A stretch of DNA of 64,000 bases from Rheinheimera baltica DSM 14885. GTDB taxonomy: Bacteria > Pseudomonadota > Gammaproteobacteria > Enterobacterales > Alteromonadaceae. The position numbers were made by a program, and so were the translations under genes. Positions within the stretch are counted from its first letter, which is position 1, and each line of letters begins with the position of its first letter. Below the pieces are notes generated by a model. It saw nothing but the letters and a program-made list of their open reading frames with translations. It had not been told where the DNA came from and made no database searches. Where the stretch lies: assembly GCF_000425345.1 (NCBI RefSeq), contig NZ_AUDG01000008.1:62001-126000 (forward strand), written 5' to 3'. Below are positions 8,346 through 18,372 of this stretch, piece after piece.

Positions 8346-8372
8346 ATTATACTCTAGCTTGGTTTGCGTTAA
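8346..8372 (-). promoter_or_regulatory. Candidate sigma70 promoter for DUF4124-glnL-glnG
   Basis: On the minus strand TTAACG and a perfect TATAAT are 15 bases apart. The predicted start is about 37 bases before the ATG at 8302, and the site directly follows the glnA terminator. The spacer is short. Confidence 0.45.
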
Positions 8373-8380
8373 TTTTCTAC

Positions 8381-8409
8381 AAAAAAAAAGCTCACCTTAG
8401 TGAGCTTTT
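8381..8409 (-). terminator. glnA rho-independent terminator
   Basis: Read on the minus strand, AAAAGCTCAC and GTGAGCTTTT form a 10-bp stem with a 4-base loop, followed by a run of T residues. It lies 16 bases past the glnA stop codon. Confidence 0.85.
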
Positions 8410-8424
8410 ATCAATAATTAATGC

Positions 8425-9834
8425 TTATACGCTGTAGTACAATTCGAATTCTAATGGATGAACAGCTACTGCCACTCGACGTGCTTCAGCGCGTTTAATG
8501 TCAATATATGCATCAATCATCGCATCAGACATTACGCCACCTTTAGTAAATATTGCACGGTGTTTATCCAGCTCATTAAGTGCTTCATCCAACGAAGTAG
8601 ATACTTGAGGAATGTTTGCAGCTTCTTCCGCTGGTAAGTCGTACAAATCTTTATCCATGGCGTCGCCTGGATGGATCTTGTTTTGGATCCCGTCCAAACC
8701 GGCCATCAACTGGGCAGTAAACGCCAGGTAAGGGTTAGCTGCAGGATCAGGGAAGCGGCATTCAATACGACGCGCTTTAGCACTTGGCACTAAAGGAATA
8801 CGGATAGATGCAGAACGGTTACGTGCTGAATAAGCCAACATTACCGGTGCTTCAAAATGAGGCACTAAACGTTTGTATGAATTCGTTGAGGGGTTAGTGA
8901 AAGCGTTAATGGCTTTTGCATGCTTAATAATACCGCCAATATAGTAAAGCGCTATTTCTGACAAACCTGCATACTTATCACCGGCAAACAGGTTGACGCC
9001 ATCTTTTGCCAATGATTGGTGACAGTGCATACCTGAACCGTTATCACCTACAAGTGGTTTTGGCATAAACGTAACTGTCTTACCGTACAAGTGTGCCACG
9101 TTGTGAATAACGTATTTAAGCTGCTGAACTTCATCTGCTTTTTTAGTTAAGCTATTAAACTTAGTTGCAATTTCATTCTGACCTGCTGTTGCTACTTCAT
9201 GGTGATGCGCTTCAACAGTTTGGCCCATCTCCTCCAGTACCATACACATCGCGCTGCGGATGTCGTGGCCTGAGTCTACCGGAGGCAGCGGAAAGTATCC
9301 GCCTTTCACGCTTGGACGATGGCCTTTATTGCCATCTTCATAACTAGTACCTGAGTTCCAGGCCGCTTCAGTAGAGTTAATTTTGAAGAATGAACCTGAC
9401 ATTGTTGTTTCAAAGCGAATGTCGTCAAACATAAAAAACTCTGGTTCTGGGCCAAATAGCACAGTGTCGGCGATACCAGTAGATTTCAAATATTCTTCTG
9501 CACGCTTTGCAATAGATCGTGGGTCACGGTCGTAGCCTTGCATTGTGCTGGGTTCAATAACGTCACAGGTAATGTTTAAAGTAGTTTCTTCAAAGAACGG
9601 ATCCAAAATAGCGGTTGATGCATCTGGCATCAGGATCATGTCTGAATCGTTAATACCTTTCCAACCAGTAATAGAAGAGCCATCAAACATTTTGCCGTCT
9701 TCAAAGAAGTCTTCATTTATTTGATTCGCAGGAACAGTAACGTGCTGCTCTTTACCTTTTGTGTCGGTAAAGCGTAAATCTACAAATTTAACTTCATTTT
9801 CTTTCATTAAACTCAGTACAGATGATGCAGACAT
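8425..9834 (-). CDS. glnA: Glutamine synthetase, type I
   Basis: The 469-aa dodecameric GS-I makes glutamine from glutamate, ammonia and ATP. Visible family motifs are [12 protein letters not shown] near the N-terminus, [12 protein letters not shown], the ATP-binding region [12 protein letters not shown], and SIRIPL. The adenylylation-site Tyr lies in KDLYDLP, so control by GlnE is expected. The ATG at 9834 is preceded by GGAGG; the longer in-frame start (9846) would overlap the SD. The upstream region has a sigma54 promoter and two NtrC boxes, so strong nitrogen-starvation control is expected. An independent terminator separates it from DUF4124-glnLG. Confidence 0.98.
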   Translation of the reverse strand: MSASSVLSLMKENEVKFVDLRFTDTKGKEQHVTVPANQINEDFFEDGKMFDGSSITGWKGINDSDMILMPDASTAILDPFFEETTLNITCDVIEPSTMQGYDRDPRSIAKRAEEYLKSTGIADTVLFGPEPEFFMFDDIRFETTMSGSFFKINSTEAAWNSGTSYEDGNKGHRPSVKGGYFPLPPVDSGHDIRSAMCMVLEEMGQTVEAHHHEVATAGQNEIATKFNSLTKKADEVQQLKYVIHNVAHLYGKTVTFMPKPLVGDNGSGMHCHQSLAKDGVNLFAGDKYAGLSEIALYYIGGIIKHAKAINAFTNPSTNSYKRLVPHFEAPVMLAYSARNRSASIRIPLVPSAKARRIECRFPDPAANPYLAFTAQLMAGLDGIQNKIHPGDAMDKDLYDLPAEEAANIPQVSTSLDEALNELDKHRAIFTKGGVMSDAMIDAYIDIKRAEARRVAVAVHPLEFELYYSV

Positions 9835-9888
9835 GCATTCCTCCAATTAATCTGTTTTGAACTTATATAGCGGTATTGCCCTAATAAA

Positions 9889-9905
9889 TGCCAGATACAT
9901 GCCAA
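9889..9905 (-). promoter_or_regulatory. Sigma54 (-24/-12) promoter of glnA
   Basis: The minus strand reads TTGGCATGTATCTGGCA. GG and GC are exactly 10 bases apart, and the sequence fits YTGGCACG-N4-TTGCW with few changes. Predicted +1 is near 9878, about 44 bases before the glnA ATG. Confidence 0.8.
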
Positions 9906-9967
9906 ACATTTAAATTATTGATATTTAACGACATATTTAAAGTTGCTTACTTATTAAAACATCCTAA

Positions 9968-10005
9968 AGCACCAAAGTGGTGCGCTGTTGCCGCTTTGTG
10001 GTGCA
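9968..10005. promoter_or_regulatory. Paired NtrC enhancer boxes of glnA
   Basis: Box one, AGCACCAAAGTGGTGCG (9968-9984), is a near-perfect NtrC dyad. Box two, TGCCGCTTTGTGGTGCA (9989-10005), has one perfect half. The centres are 21 bases apart (two helical turns), at about -98 and -119 from the predicted sigma54 start, which suits cooperative NtrC binding. The E. coli glnA sites lie at similar distances. Confidence 0.75.
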
Positions 10006-10180
10006 CCGCTGGCAGGTGTAAGTGTAGATGTTGTTTTCCCTTTAGATAAAAAAAATTGCCGAAAGTGCAGTTGCTGTTTTTCTTTCCATGTAAAAACAGA
10101 GTAGAATATGCGCCCTTAAGTTTGAGTTAGTTTTGCCTGGTGGTCATTACGGTCATCTAGTGCCACAGAGGATAGTTTAC

Positions 10181-12013
10181 ATGAGCGTTACTGCGACAAA
10201 TTTAGACAAGCTGCGCAACGTTGCCATTATTGCGCACGTTGACCATGGTAAAACCACTTTGGTTGACAAACTGCTGCAGCAGTCTGGCACCTTCGACGCC
10301 CGCGCGAAGTTACAAGAGCGTGTGATGGACTCGAACGCACAGGAATCTGAGCGCGGTATAACTATCCTGGCGAAGAATACTTCGGTGCGCTGGAACGGTT
10401 ACCACATTAATATTTTGGATACACCAGGCCACGCCGATTTCGGCGGTGAAGTTGAGCGTGTATTATCAATGGCTGACTCGGTATTATTGCTGGTTGACGC
10501 TGTTGACGGCCCAATGCCACAAACGCGTTTTGTAACGCAAAAAGCGTTCGCGCACGGTTTAAAGCCAATCGTTGTTGTTAACAAAATTGACCGTCCTGGT
10601 GCTCGCCCGGATTGGGTTATCGATCAAGTATTTGATCTTTTCGACAACTTAGGTGCCACTGACGAGCAGTTAGATTTCCCAATTGTTTACGCTTCAGCGT
10701 TAAATGGCTGGGCAACGTTAGATTACAACGAGCCAAAAACAGACATCACTGAGTTATTTCAGGCGATTGTTGATCACGTTGCGCCACCTGCAGTTGAGCT
10801 TAACGGTGAAACGCAGTTGCAAGTATCTCAGCTGGATTACTCTAGCTACCTGGGTATTATCGGTATCGGCCGAATCAAACGTGGCGCGCTAAAGCCAAAC
10901 CAGCAGGTTACTATTGTTGGTGCTGATGGTTCTAAGCGTAACGGTAAAGTTGGTCAGGTTTTTGGCTACCTTGGTTTAGAGCGTGTTGAAACTGATGAAG
11001 CCAGCGCGGGTGACATTGTCGCGTTCACTGGTTTAGGTGAGCTGAAAATATCTGACACCATTTGTGCTACAACCAAAGTTGAAGCATTGCCTGCATTACA
11101 GGTTGATGAGCCAACAGTAACAATGACGTTCCAGGTTAATACTTCTCCATTTGCAGGTAAAGAGGGTAAGTTTGTTACGTCACGCCAGATTTTAGAGCGT
11201 TTGAACAACGAATTAAAACACAACGTTGCTTTACGCGTTGAGGAAACTGATGACGGCGATAAATTTAAAGTATCTGGTCGTGGTGAACTACACTTGGGCG
11301 TATTAATTGAAAACATGCGTCGTGAAGGCTTCGAATTAGCGGTATCGCGTCCTGAAGTAATCATGAAAGTGGTTGATGGCGCGAAAATGGAACCAATGGA
11401 AAACGTTACCATTGACTGTGAAGAGCAAAACCAGGGTTCTATCATGGAGCGCATGGGCGAGCGTAAGGCTGAAATGACTAACATGCAGCCAGACGGTAAA
11501 GGCCGGATCCGGATGGATTTCTTAATGCCTAGCCGTGGTTTAATTGGTTTCCGTACCGAGTTTATGACTATCACCTCAGGTACAGGCTTGATGTATCATA
11601 GCTTCGATCATTACGGCCCGCACAAGGGCGGTACAATTGGCCAGCGTATGAACGGCGTGATGATTTCAAACGCTATGGGTAAAGCGGCAGGTTATGCCAT
11701 TTTCTCACTGCAAGAACGGGGGCGCATGTTCATCGGTCATGCGGAAGAAGTGTACGAAGGCCAGATTATTGGTATTCATAGCCGCAGTAACGACCTTACG
11801 GTTAACTGTCTAAAAGGTAAGCAATTAACTAACGTTCGTGCCTCAGGTACTGACGAAGCAATAAACTTAGTTCCACCAATCCGCTACGCGCTGGAGCAGG
11901 CACTAGAGTTTATTGATGACGACGAATTGGTAGAAGTTACACCTAAATCTATCCGTATTCGTAAGCGTCATTTAACTGAAAATGATCGTAAGCGTGCCAG
12001 CCGCGGCGTTTAA
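10181..12013 (+). CDS. typA: Ribosome-associated GTPase TypA/BipA
   Basis: A 610-aa translational GTPase of the EF-G family (E. coli BipA 607 aa) that aids 50S subunit assembly and stress and cold adaptation. G-motifs are [10 protein letters not shown] (G1), SERGITI (G2), [10 protein letters not shown] (G3) and VVNKIDRP (G4). Domains III and V and the BipA-specific C-terminal domain follow, ending near [10 protein letters not shown]. The ATG at 10181 is chosen because the family begins a few residues before [12 protein letters not shown] and GAGGAT precedes it; 16 in-frame codons upstream are unlikely to be used. A TAGAAT -10-like element lies at 10102. A terminator follows. Confidence 0.97.
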   Translation: MSVTATNLDKLRNVAIIAHVDHGKTTLVDKLLQQSGTFDARAKLQERVMDSNAQESERGITILAKNTSVRWNGYHINILDTPGHADFGGEVERVLSMADSVLLLVDAVDGPMPQTRFVTQKAFAHGLKPIVVVNKIDRPGARPDWVIDQVFDLFDNLGATDEQLDFPIVYASALNGWATLDYNEPKTDITELFQAIVDHVAPPAVELNGETQLQVSQLDYSSYLGIIGIGRIKRGALKPNQQVTIVGADGSKRNGKVGQVFGYLGLERVETDEASAGDIVAFTGLGELKISDTICATTKVEALPALQVDEPTVTMTFQVNTSPFAGKEGKFVTSRQILERLNNELKHNVALRVEETDDGDKFKVSGRGELHLGVLIENMRREGFELAVSRPEVIMKVVDGAKMEPMENVTIDCEEQNQGSIMERMGERKAEMTNMQPDGKGRIRMDFLMPSRGLIGFRTEFMTITSGTGLMYHSFDHYGPHKGGTIGQRMNGVMISNAMGKAAGYAIFSLQERGRMFIGHAEEVYEGQIIGIHSRSNDLTVNCLKGKQLTNVRASGTDEAINLVPPIRYALEQALEFIDDDELVEVTPKSIRIRKRHLTENDRKRASRGV

Positions 12014-12027
12014 TATCGTATAAGCAT

Positions 12028-12057
12028 AAAAAAGCCGGCAAATTGCCGGTTTTTTTA
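12028..12057 (+). terminator. typA rho-independent terminator
   Basis: CCGGCAA and TTGCCGG form the stem, flanked by an A-run before and seven T residues after. Confidence 0.88.
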
Positions 12058-12146
12058 TTGAAACGATTTATTGGCAGCGGCATATGCTGGTTGCGCTACA
12101 GCTTTTCTTGTATCCTCAAGTTGTTATTGTATATAAAGGAAATGTT

Positions 12147-13019
12147 ATGCGCCCTGAGTGGCAAGCAATCCTCGCAAACCTTAAACGTTTTTTTCAGTGC
12201 TATGTTCAGCGGTGCCAACAGGATCAAGTTAGCATGATCGCAGGTTATTTAGCCTATATCTCGTTGTTGTCTCTGGTGCCATTCATTGCGGTAATGTTTT
12301 CGATGTTACGCGCTTTCCCGATATTTAATGAGTATCGTCAAAGTATTGAATCTTTTGTGTACGCTAATGTTATCCCGTCACGAGGTGATGAGATCCAAGC
12401 TTATATTAGCCAGTTTATCGGCAATACCGGTGGGATGACCACAGTAGGCATTTTGGCGTTAGTATTTGTTGCCTTGCTGCTTATTCATAATATTGATAAA
12501 ACGCTGAATAAAATCTGGCGTGTCACTAAAAGACCGCGTCCAATAATTTCATTCTCCATTTATTGGATGATTTTAACGCTTGGTCCTATTTTATTTGGCT
12601 CTTCCATCGCGTTAAGTTCGTATCTGATTGGGCTAACCCGTTTTGCTGATGACTACACCCCAGGCTTGTCTACCGTGTTGCTTGGCGTAGTACCTTATCT
12701 CATGTCGTTGCTGGCATTTTATATCTTGTATTTGGTGGTGCCGAATATCAAAGTTCAAACTAAGCATGCACTGGCGGGCGCGTTTTTGGCTACGGTGTTG
12801 TTTGAGCTGTCAAAACGGGGGTTTGCACTTTATGTGACTCATTTCCCCTCTTATGACACTATATACGGCGCACTGGCGCTGGTGCCGATTTTGTTCGTGT
12901 GGATATATTTATCCTGGATAGTGGTGCTGTTGGGTGCAGAGCTCACGGCGCTGCTGCAACAATTAGCCGCGACGGGGGGGGAGCGCATGCCTGATGAGCA
13001 GGATAGTAATGATTTGTAA
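12147..13019 (+). CDS. yihY: YihY/BrkB-family inner-membrane protein
   Basis: A 290-aa, about six-helix membrane protein of the YihY/BrkB family, once mis-called ribonuclease BN. The function is not established. The N-terminal family core is DQVSMIAGYLAYISLLSLVPFIAV, and the final membrane helix lies around FVWIYLSWIVVLLGAELTALL. The ATG at 12147 has AAGGA six bases upstream and gives exactly the E. coli YihY length. It begins the same yihY-dtd-yiiD order as in E. coli. The mature protein ends with a short acidic tail. Confidence 0.9.
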   Translation: MRPEWQAILANLKRFFQCYVQRCQQDQVSMIAGYLAYISLLSLVPFIAVMFSMLRAFPIFNEYRQSIESFVYANVIPSRGDEIQAYISQFIGNTGGMTTVGILALVFVALLLIHNIDKTLNKIWRVTKRPRPIISFSIYWMILTLGPILFGSSIALSSYLIGLTRFADDYTPGLSTVLLGVVPYLMSLLAFYILYLVVPNIKVQTKHALAGAFLATVLFELSKRGFALYVTHFPSYDTIYGALALVPILFVWIYLSWIVVLLGAELTALLQQLAATGGERMPDEQDSNDL

Positions 13020-13058
13020 TTCGAAGCGGCGCTTTTAACAAAGTGAAAACACAATAAT

Positions 13059-13496
13059 ATGAAAGCATTAATACAACGAGTAAAGCAGGCATCGGTCAAT
13101 GTTGCTGGCTGCACAGTTGGCGAAATTGGCCCAGGATTATTAGTACTGCTTGGCGTTGAGGCAAAAGACAATGAGGCTGATATTAGCAAATTAGTACATA
13201 AAGTCTGCCATTACCGGGTTTTCTCTGACGCTGACGGCAAAATGAACTTAAACGTGCAACAGGCAGGTGGGAGTTTGCTAGTTGTATCACAATTTACTTT
13301 AGCAGCCGATACGCAATCGGGACTGCGGCCCAGCTTTACGCCGGCGGCACAACCTGATGTTGCACAGCAATATTATCAGCAATTTGTTGAGCGCTGCCGC
13401 GCTGTTGGTGTAGAGGTTGCCACAGGACAATTCGGCGCTGACATGCAGGTAAGCCTGATTAACGACGGCCCTGTTACCTTTTTATTGCAAAGTTAA
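13059..13496 (+). CDS. dtd: D-aminoacyl-tRNA deacylase
   Basis: A 145-aa homodimeric chirality checkpoint that hydrolyses D-aminoacyl-tRNA (and Gly-tRNA-Ala). Diagnostic motifs are SQFTLAAD (about 77-84) and the Gly-cisPro-containing NDGPVTF (about 135-141). N-terminal [15 protein letters not shown] is typical. It lies 39 bp after yihY and 15 bp before yiiD on the same strand, so a shared transcript is likely. No strong SD is visible. Confidence 0.96.
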   Translation: MKALIQRVKQASVNVAGCTVGEIGPGLLVLLGVEAKDNEADISKLVHKVCHYRVFSDADGKMNLNVQQAGGSLLVVSQFTLAADTQSGLRPSFTPAAQPDVAQQYYQQFVERCRAVGVEVATGQFGADMQVSLINDGPVTFLLQS

Positions 13497-13511
13497 GTGT
13501 CGGAGTAAAAT

Positions 13512-14426
13512 ATGCGCCACTGGCACGTGCGCTCACCAGTAAGTGAGCAAGAATGGCATCGCTATTATCAACTACGCTGGCAAATACTGCGGGCGCCCTG
13601 GAATCAGCCTGAAGGCTCGGAACGCGATGAATTGGACTCGTTTGCTTACCATTTAATGCTTGTTAATCCTGCAGGCGATATTGCGGCTGCAGGACGTTTA
13701 CATCAGCTAGATAAAACGACCGCACAGGTACGTTATATGGCTGTAGCGCATGAGTATCAGGGCAAAGGAGCAGGAAGCCGAATACTCGCTGCTCTGGAAG
13801 CACAAGCCGTTGCATGGGGCTGTGCTAATGTTTCTCTAAATGCGCGAGATACAGCCATCGCTTTTTATTTGCGCTATGGCTATCACAGCGTTGCGGATGC
13901 GGCTAGCTTGTTTGGCATTCCGCATGTGCAAATGGCGAAAAAAATTAGGCTAAGCACGAGCGCAAAGCAGCACCAACAATGGTGTGAAGAACTGAGTAAA
14001 ACCTGGCAAGAAACTATTCCACTCAGTGTATTTATGCAGCTGAATATAAAAGAGTTTGATGGTAATGCATTGCGCTGTCAGGCACCGCTTGCGCCAAATA
14101 TCAATCTTCACCAAACCATGTTTGCGGGTAGTATTTATACCTTAGCCACCCTAACGGGTTGGGGAATGTTGTATTTACAGCTGCGGGCGTTGGGATTGCA
14201 GGGCAATCAAGTGCTGGCAGATGGCAGCATCAAGTATTTTAAACCGGTAACGGCAGAACCTGAAGCCTGTTGTGTGCTGCAGAATTGTTTGGGCAGTTTA
14301 GAAGCCTTGGGCGACGGGCGAAAAGTGATACAACAAATCAGGGTTCAGATTTACTCAGCAGGTACATTGGCTGCAGAGTTTAGTGGTCGCTATGCGGTGT
14401 TGCCGCACAAGGAACTGACAGCGTGA
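13512..14426 (+). CDS. yiiD: YiiD-type fusion: GNAT acetyltransferase + hotdog thioesterase-like domain
   Basis: A 304-aa two-domain protein. Residues about 1-150 form a GNAT fold (YMAVAHEYQGKGAGSRILAALE as the acetyl-CoA loop). Residues about 155-300 form a hotdog-fold YiiD C-terminal domain (NINLHQTMFAGSIYTLATLTGWGM). E. coli YiiD has been described as a malonyl-ACP decarboxylase (MadA) that can feed fatty-acid initiation. This protein has the same architecture and the same gene order after dtd. GGAG lies 6 bases before the ATG. The stop overlaps the GTG of the next gene. The biochemical role here is by homology only. Confidence 0.82.
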   Translation: MRHWHVRSPVSEQEWHRYYQLRWQILRAPWNQPEGSERDELDSFAYHLMLVNPAGDIAAAGRLHQLDKTTAQVRYMAVAHEYQGKGAGSRILAALEAQAVAWGCANVSLNARDTAIAFYLRYGYHSVADAASLFGIPHVQMAKKIRLSTSAKQHQQWCEELSKTWQETIPLSVFMQLNIKEFDGNALRCQAPLAPNINLHQTMFAGSIYTLATLTGWGMLYLQLRALGLQGNQVLADGSIKYFKPVTAEPEACCVLQNCLGSLEALGDGRKVIQQIRVQIYSAGTLAAEFSGRYAVLPHKELTA

Positions 14427-15229
14427 AAGTTGTTATTGTTGGTTATGGCTGGCTTGGTCAGCAGATTGCCGCAAAACTAGCAGCGAATGGACATCAACTT
14501 TATGTCACTCGTCGGGCACATGATGCATTAACTCACTTACCTGAGCAGTTAACTGGGGTGGTTCTTGATTTAAATCAACCACTTTCCTTAAACGGTCACC
14601 TTGCGGATGTTTTCGCGGATGCTCTGGTGATATGCGCTGTCCCTCCGGGGCGTCAACATAAAGATAATCAATACGTCAGCGCACTGCAGAATCTGGCATT
14701 GTTAATGGTTAACGCCAGGAGTATTGGTGTCGTGCACTTAAGTTCAACTGGCATTTATCAAGGTTTGGCCGGTGAAGTGGATGAAACCTGCGAGGTGAAT
14801 TTGGCTCTGCCCCGAGTACGTCTGTTGGCTGAGGGTGAGCGAGCGCTTTTTAAACAGCCGGTTTGTATAACGCTTAGGCTCTCTGGTTTAATGGGGTTGG
14901 ACCGTCATCCTGGGCGGTTTGTTGCTGGTAAAACACTCTCGGAGCCAAATGCTGCGGTAAATATGGTACACGCAAATGATGTTATATTGGCGTTGGAGCA
15001 CATTTTAGGCTCAGACAAAATGGCATCTGGGGTGTTTAATCTTTGCAGCCCGCTAATGGTAACCCGGCAACGTTTTTACCAGCAAGCAACGTCATTGCTC
15101 AATACTCAGGTATCGTTTATAGCAGATAGCGGTATTCGTCGCCGGGTATTGGCCGATCGATTTATTAACCAATATAATTTCGATTTCAAATTTAAATCTG
15201 CAATTGACGCTTTAGTACACTGTAGCTGA
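14423..15229 (+). CDS. YeeZ-like NAD(P)-dependent epimerase/dehydratase-family protein
   Basis: A 268-aa Rossmann-fold protein of the extended SDR family. The dinucleotide motif VIVGYGWLGQQIA is at the N-terminus, STGIYQG falls near the usual SDR Ser/Tyr region, and GLDRHPGRFVAGKT matches the conserved block of E. coli YeeZ. No substrate is known for YeeZ. The start is a GTG overlapping the yiiD stop by 4 bases, so translation is probably coupled. The catalytic YxxxK of classical SDRs is not obvious, which also holds for YeeZ, so it may bind NAD(P) without standard chemistry. Confidence 0.78.
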   Translation: MKVVIVGYGWLGQQIAAKLAANGHQLYVTRRAHDALTHLPEQLTGVVLDLNQPLSLNGHLADVFADALVICAVPPGRQHKDNQYVSALQNLALLMVNARSIGVVHLSSTGIYQGLAGEVDETCEVNLALPRVRLLAEGERALFKQPVCITLRLSGLMGLDRHPGRFVAGKTLSEPNAAVNMVHANDVILALEHILGSDKMASGVFNLCSPLMVTRQRFYQQATSLLNTQVSFIADSGIRRRVLADRFINQYNFDFKFKSAIDALVHCS

Positions 15230-15345
15230 ACAAAAAAAATACTACCCTGGCTTTTATAACGCATTTATCAGCTTCTTATTAAGAAAAAAATCGTTAATCC
15301 TGAATAATCATTCTCAAGCAAACGGCATTGCGTATTGAGGATGTT

Positions 15346-15963
15346 ATGAAAAATAAATGGTTATTGATTTCATCTGTGAGCACCGCTCTGGGAATTATCG
15401 CTGGTTCTGTCTATTTACTGTTTGCAGAACACTCGTTACTGTTAAGTAATAACAGCTGGGTGCTTTCAGCCTTCTGGTCAGCGTTTGTACTTTGGACTTT
15501 TGTTTTAATGTTCATTGTTGCACTAATATTCAACGTCATGGCATTTTTTGAGTTGGATGATCAGAGAAAGTTTTTTGGCTTACGCGCACCCTTATCCGAG
15601 ATGTTGACACCAAAAGACCGGCAACAGGAGTTTATTAAAAATGCTGAACATTTTTTGCAGCAACAGGGTAAGCTATTTCATTCATCTCGTGTTAGTTCAG
15701 AGTTTAAATGCTTACAAAGCAGTCAGGATGAAAAGCTTGTTTATTTGCATCGCAACGATAAATCAGTTGACATAACCCAGATAAGAGCCTTGTTTCAACA
15801 AATGTTGTCAGCTGATTTCAAAAGTGGAGTTGTTGTGAGTTATGCCGGGTTTACTAGCCAAGCTTGGATTTTTGCCAAAGAAGCTAATATTGAACTGTTA
15901 GATGCAAAAGGGTTGAAAAAGCAGCAAAAACAACATCGAACACAACAATTTGCATTAGTTTAG
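15346..15963 (+). CDS. Two-helix membrane protein with degenerate Mrr/restriction-endonuclease-like domain
   Basis: A 205-aa protein. Membrane segments lie at about 5-27 and 38-69. The cytoplasmic part (about 88-192) ends with VVVSYAGFTSQAWIFAKEANIELLDAKGL, which resembles the last beta-alpha unit of Mrr-type PD-(D/E)xK domains (IVVT..FT..A...A....IELID...L). The expected catalytic residues are not seen: where a QCK-type strand should be, it reads KLVYLHRND. It may therefore be a non-catalytic relative. The ATG at 15346 has GAGG five bases upstream. It stands alone after yeeZ and ends before a terminator. I do not recognise a named family; the function is unknown. Confidence 0.6.
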   Translation: MKNKWLLISSVSTALGIIAGSVYLLFAEHSLLLSNNSWVLSAFWSAFVLWTFVLMFIVALIFNVMAFFELDDQRKFFGLRAPLSEMLTPKDRQQEFIKNAEHFLQQQGKLFHSSRVSSEFKCLQSSQDEKLVYLHRNDKSVDITQIRALFQQMLSADFKSGVVVSYAGFTSQAWIFAKEANIELLDAKGLKKQQKQHRTQQFALV

Positions 15964-16065
15964 TGTTGATATCATTTTTCCATCGGGTTTTTTATTGAGT
16001 TTTTGGCACTATCAAACCTGAATGGAATCAATTAAAACAACAAGGTGTAAAAATACTTCCTGCCT

Positions 16066-16093
16066 GGCTGGACATTGTCCAGCCCTTTTATTT
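16066..16093 (+). terminator. Rho-independent terminator after the Mrr-like gene
   Basis: A perfect 8-bp stem GGCTGGAC/GTCCAGCC with an ATT loop is followed by CTTTTATTT. It lies about 100 bases past the stop codon. Confidence 0.75.
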
Positions 16094-16135
16094 AGTTAAA
16101 ACTGGCAAAAGGTGTTGCCATGGATGGGAGCACTA

Positions 16136-18166
16136 TTACGAGATTTTGAACGCTTTTGCCGCTTGTTGTAAAGCAACCGCCAAACTAGATATGCCATCAC
16201 TGTGCTGCAACGTTCGCTCCGCCTTTTCACTGCTTACATGAGCAGCTTCAACCATTTGCTGCATCTTATCGTCAATAGTATTACCAAGACTTAACTGAAT
16301 TTCAGTCGCGGCAGTGACCCGGTTACTAATATCCTGTGTTTTAGCTATTGCAGTTGTAACCAAGGATAGCGCAGAAACAAGCTCTAAGGTTTGGGCGACA
16401 CAGCTATCAGCGTCAGATTTGCCGCTTGTTACTGCGGTAACGGCCTGTTTGCTCTGTGTTTGAAGTGTTTCAATCATTTGCCGAATTTCATCAGTCGCTT
16501 GTTGAGTTCTGCCAGCCAAAGAGCGAACTTCATCGGCAACTACGGCGAAGCCTCTTCCTTGCTCACCGGCACGTGCCGCCTCAATGGCTGCATTCAGTGC
16601 CAGTAAGTTCGTTTGCTCCGCGATACTGCGTATGGTTGCCAGAATACCACCAATATTGTTGGCTTCATCGTTAACTTTACTCATGACTAAGCTGGTTGAC
16701 GTTAGTTGCTGCGCTAACCGATTAATCAACACGTTATTTTGTTCAGCAATTAAGTCAATATGTTTACCTTGCTCCAAAGCTTGTTGCATGGCGTGCGTAG
16801 TGTCTGCAGATTGTTCTGCTATATCACGAGTGCTATCTGCTAACTGGCGTGTTATTTGGTTTACTGCAGCAATTTGCTGTTGCTGATGTTGCAACGAGTC
16901 GTTTATTTCACCTACTTCATAGGCTGACTGGCTTGCATTACTATTGAGTTCGCTGGCGTTTTGCTGAATGTTAGTGATTAGTGCACTGAGTGAGCTTATC
17001 AGACTATTGACCTTTCCTGACAAAGCGCCGAATTCATCCTTATTTGTGATGTCGAGTTTGCGGGTAAAATCGCCTTTTGCGATGTCACCTAATACTTTGT
17101 TGATACCGCTAAGTGGACGCAACATGGCATTAATTGTTAGGTATGCTGCCACGATAGCTAATAAGATAAGAACTAACATTAGGCTAAGTGTACGGGTACT
17201 GCCGAAACTGACAGTTTCGGATACATTGCGTTGCAGTTGATTAAATTGCGTATCGGCTGCAGCCAACAAATTATCTAGCTCAGTTATCACTTGCTCGATT
17301 CTTTGTTCCGATAGATTTAACTGTGTTCGAGCTGTTAGTTGCGACTTGACCTGCTGTAACTTTAATTGCGCAAGACTGTCTGTTGCTTCAAGTCTGTTGG
17401 TTAACAATACTAGTTGTTCAGTTACACCTTGCCATAGTCCATCAGTGTTTTGGTTAGACACCTGATTCGCCATGTAGTCGATATTGACTTGCATATCACT
17501 TAGCGTGAAGCTGATGTTTTCTTGTGCAGATTCAGCCGCCGCTATTTCATTGTAACTTACCACTTCCTTTAAGGTATTGAGTAAGCCAAGTAATTGCCCA
17601 TCAATCCTATTGGCACTGCCCGCAATAAGCTCCATTTGAGCTTCCCCACCAGGTAGTTCCAGGTAGGAAATATCAAGTAAATTTGCACCAATATTATCAA
17701 TAAGTTGTTCGAGTTGAGCATATTCAGCGTCAACTTGTCGTTGAGTGGCGATGCTCAGAGTACGAGCTTCAAACATGTTGCTGACAGCTTCAGCATACTG
17801 TTGGTAACGGTTGTCAATACTGGTCAAGATTTGGGTGAAGGATGATTCTGCAGCGGTAAGCTGAGTAAGCGCAGCAATTTGCTTCCGCAATTGTTGGCTA
17901 CCTGCATTAAAATGTTGTTGAGATTTCTCTATGTCTGAATCTATTTCAGCGGTGTAGCCTAGTGCAGATAGTTTCGCCAATTTAAGCAATTGGATCTGAG
18001 CTGCATTACTTTGCTGCTGAACCGGAACCGCTTGTTGGTTTACTAATTCACTTGAACTCGACACGGCAGAGAAACTATAAAGCGCCGAGCCGCTAGAAAG
18101 TAAGAGTAAGATAGCGATAAAGCCAAAGCCAATGATAACTTTGTGGGCGACTTTTAATGTTCTCAC
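16136..18166 (-). CDS. Methyl-accepting chemotaxis protein
   Basis: A 676-aa chemoreceptor. TM1 is at about 6-31, a long all-helical periplasmic sensor at about 32-325, TM2 near 327-347 ([16 protein letters not shown]), then HAMP. The cytoplasmic hairpin carries the invariant tip [20 protein letters not shown]. The C-terminus lacks a CheR-binding pentapeptide. The ligand is unknown. The GTG at 18166 is preferred (GGAG 10 bases upstream); an in-frame GTG at 18184 has no SD. About 130 bases upstream is a perfect NtrC-type box, which hints at nitrogen control and perhaps a nitrogenous attractant (inference). Confidence 0.9.
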   Translation of the reverse strand: MRTLKVAHKVIIGFGFIAILLLLSSGSALYSFSAVSSSSELVNQQAVPVQQQSNAAQIQLLKLAKLSALGYTAEIDSDIEKSQQHFNAGSQQLRKQIAALTQLTAAESSFTQILTSIDNRYQQYAEAVSNMFEARTLSIATQRQVDAEYAQLEQLIDNIGANLLDISYLELPGGEAQMELIAGSANRIDGQLLGLLNTLKEVVSYNEIAAAESAQENISFTLSDMQVNIDYMANQVSNQNTDGLWQGVTEQLVLLTNRLEATDSLAQLKLQQVKSQLTARTQLNLSEQRIEQVITELDNLLAAADTQFNQLQRNVSETVSFGSTRTLSLMLVLILLAIVAAYLTINAMLRPLSGINKVLGDIAKGDFTRKLDITNKDEFGALSGKVNSLISSLSALITNIQQNASELNSNASQSAYEVGEINDSLQHQQQQIAAVNQITRQLADSTRDIAEQSADTTHAMQQALEQGKHIDLIAEQNNVLINRLAQQLTSTSLVMSKVNDEANNIGGILATIRSIAEQTNLLALNAAIEAARAGEQGRGFAVVADEVRSLAGRTQQATDEIRQMIETLQTQSKQAVTAVTSGKSDADSCVAQTLELVSALSLVTTAIAKTQDISNRVTAATEIQLSLGNTIDDKMQQMVEAAHVSSEKAERTLQHSDGISSLAVALQQAAKAFKIS

Positions 18167-18296
18167 TGATGCAAAACTCCGCACGGTTGAAGTGTATTAA
18201 ACATAGACAATAGAGACATGTTAAACAACTTGACGTTAGCAAAGAAACATTAACTGGTCTAGCCAGAAAAAGGAAAATGAGCAAATATGAGGCAGC

Positions 18297-18313
18297 AGCA
18301 CCAAAATGGTGCT
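18297..18313. promoter_or_regulatory. Perfectly palindromic NtrC-type box upstream of the chemoreceptor
   Basis: AGCACCAAAATGGTGCT has full dyad symmetry apart from its centre and matches the NtrC core GCACC-AAAAT-GGTGC. It lies between the hutC stop (18373) and the chemoreceptor start (18166). No GG-N10-GC sigma54 element was found between it and the receptor gene. Confidence 0.65.
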
Positions 18314-18372
18314 ATTTCGATCCTACCTGCTCAACGGCGTGGGTTTGAACGGGGCTGAATTCCGATAGCGTC

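Noticed and set aside
10966-11574. Long frame antisense to typA
   Set aside because: It mirrors the highly conserved typA coding sequence and has no family features; an artefact of codon bias.
18185-18297. Sigma54 or sigma28 promoter for the chemoreceptor
   Set aside because: No GG-N10-GC pair and no TAAAGTTT/GCCGATAA-like elements at correct spacing.
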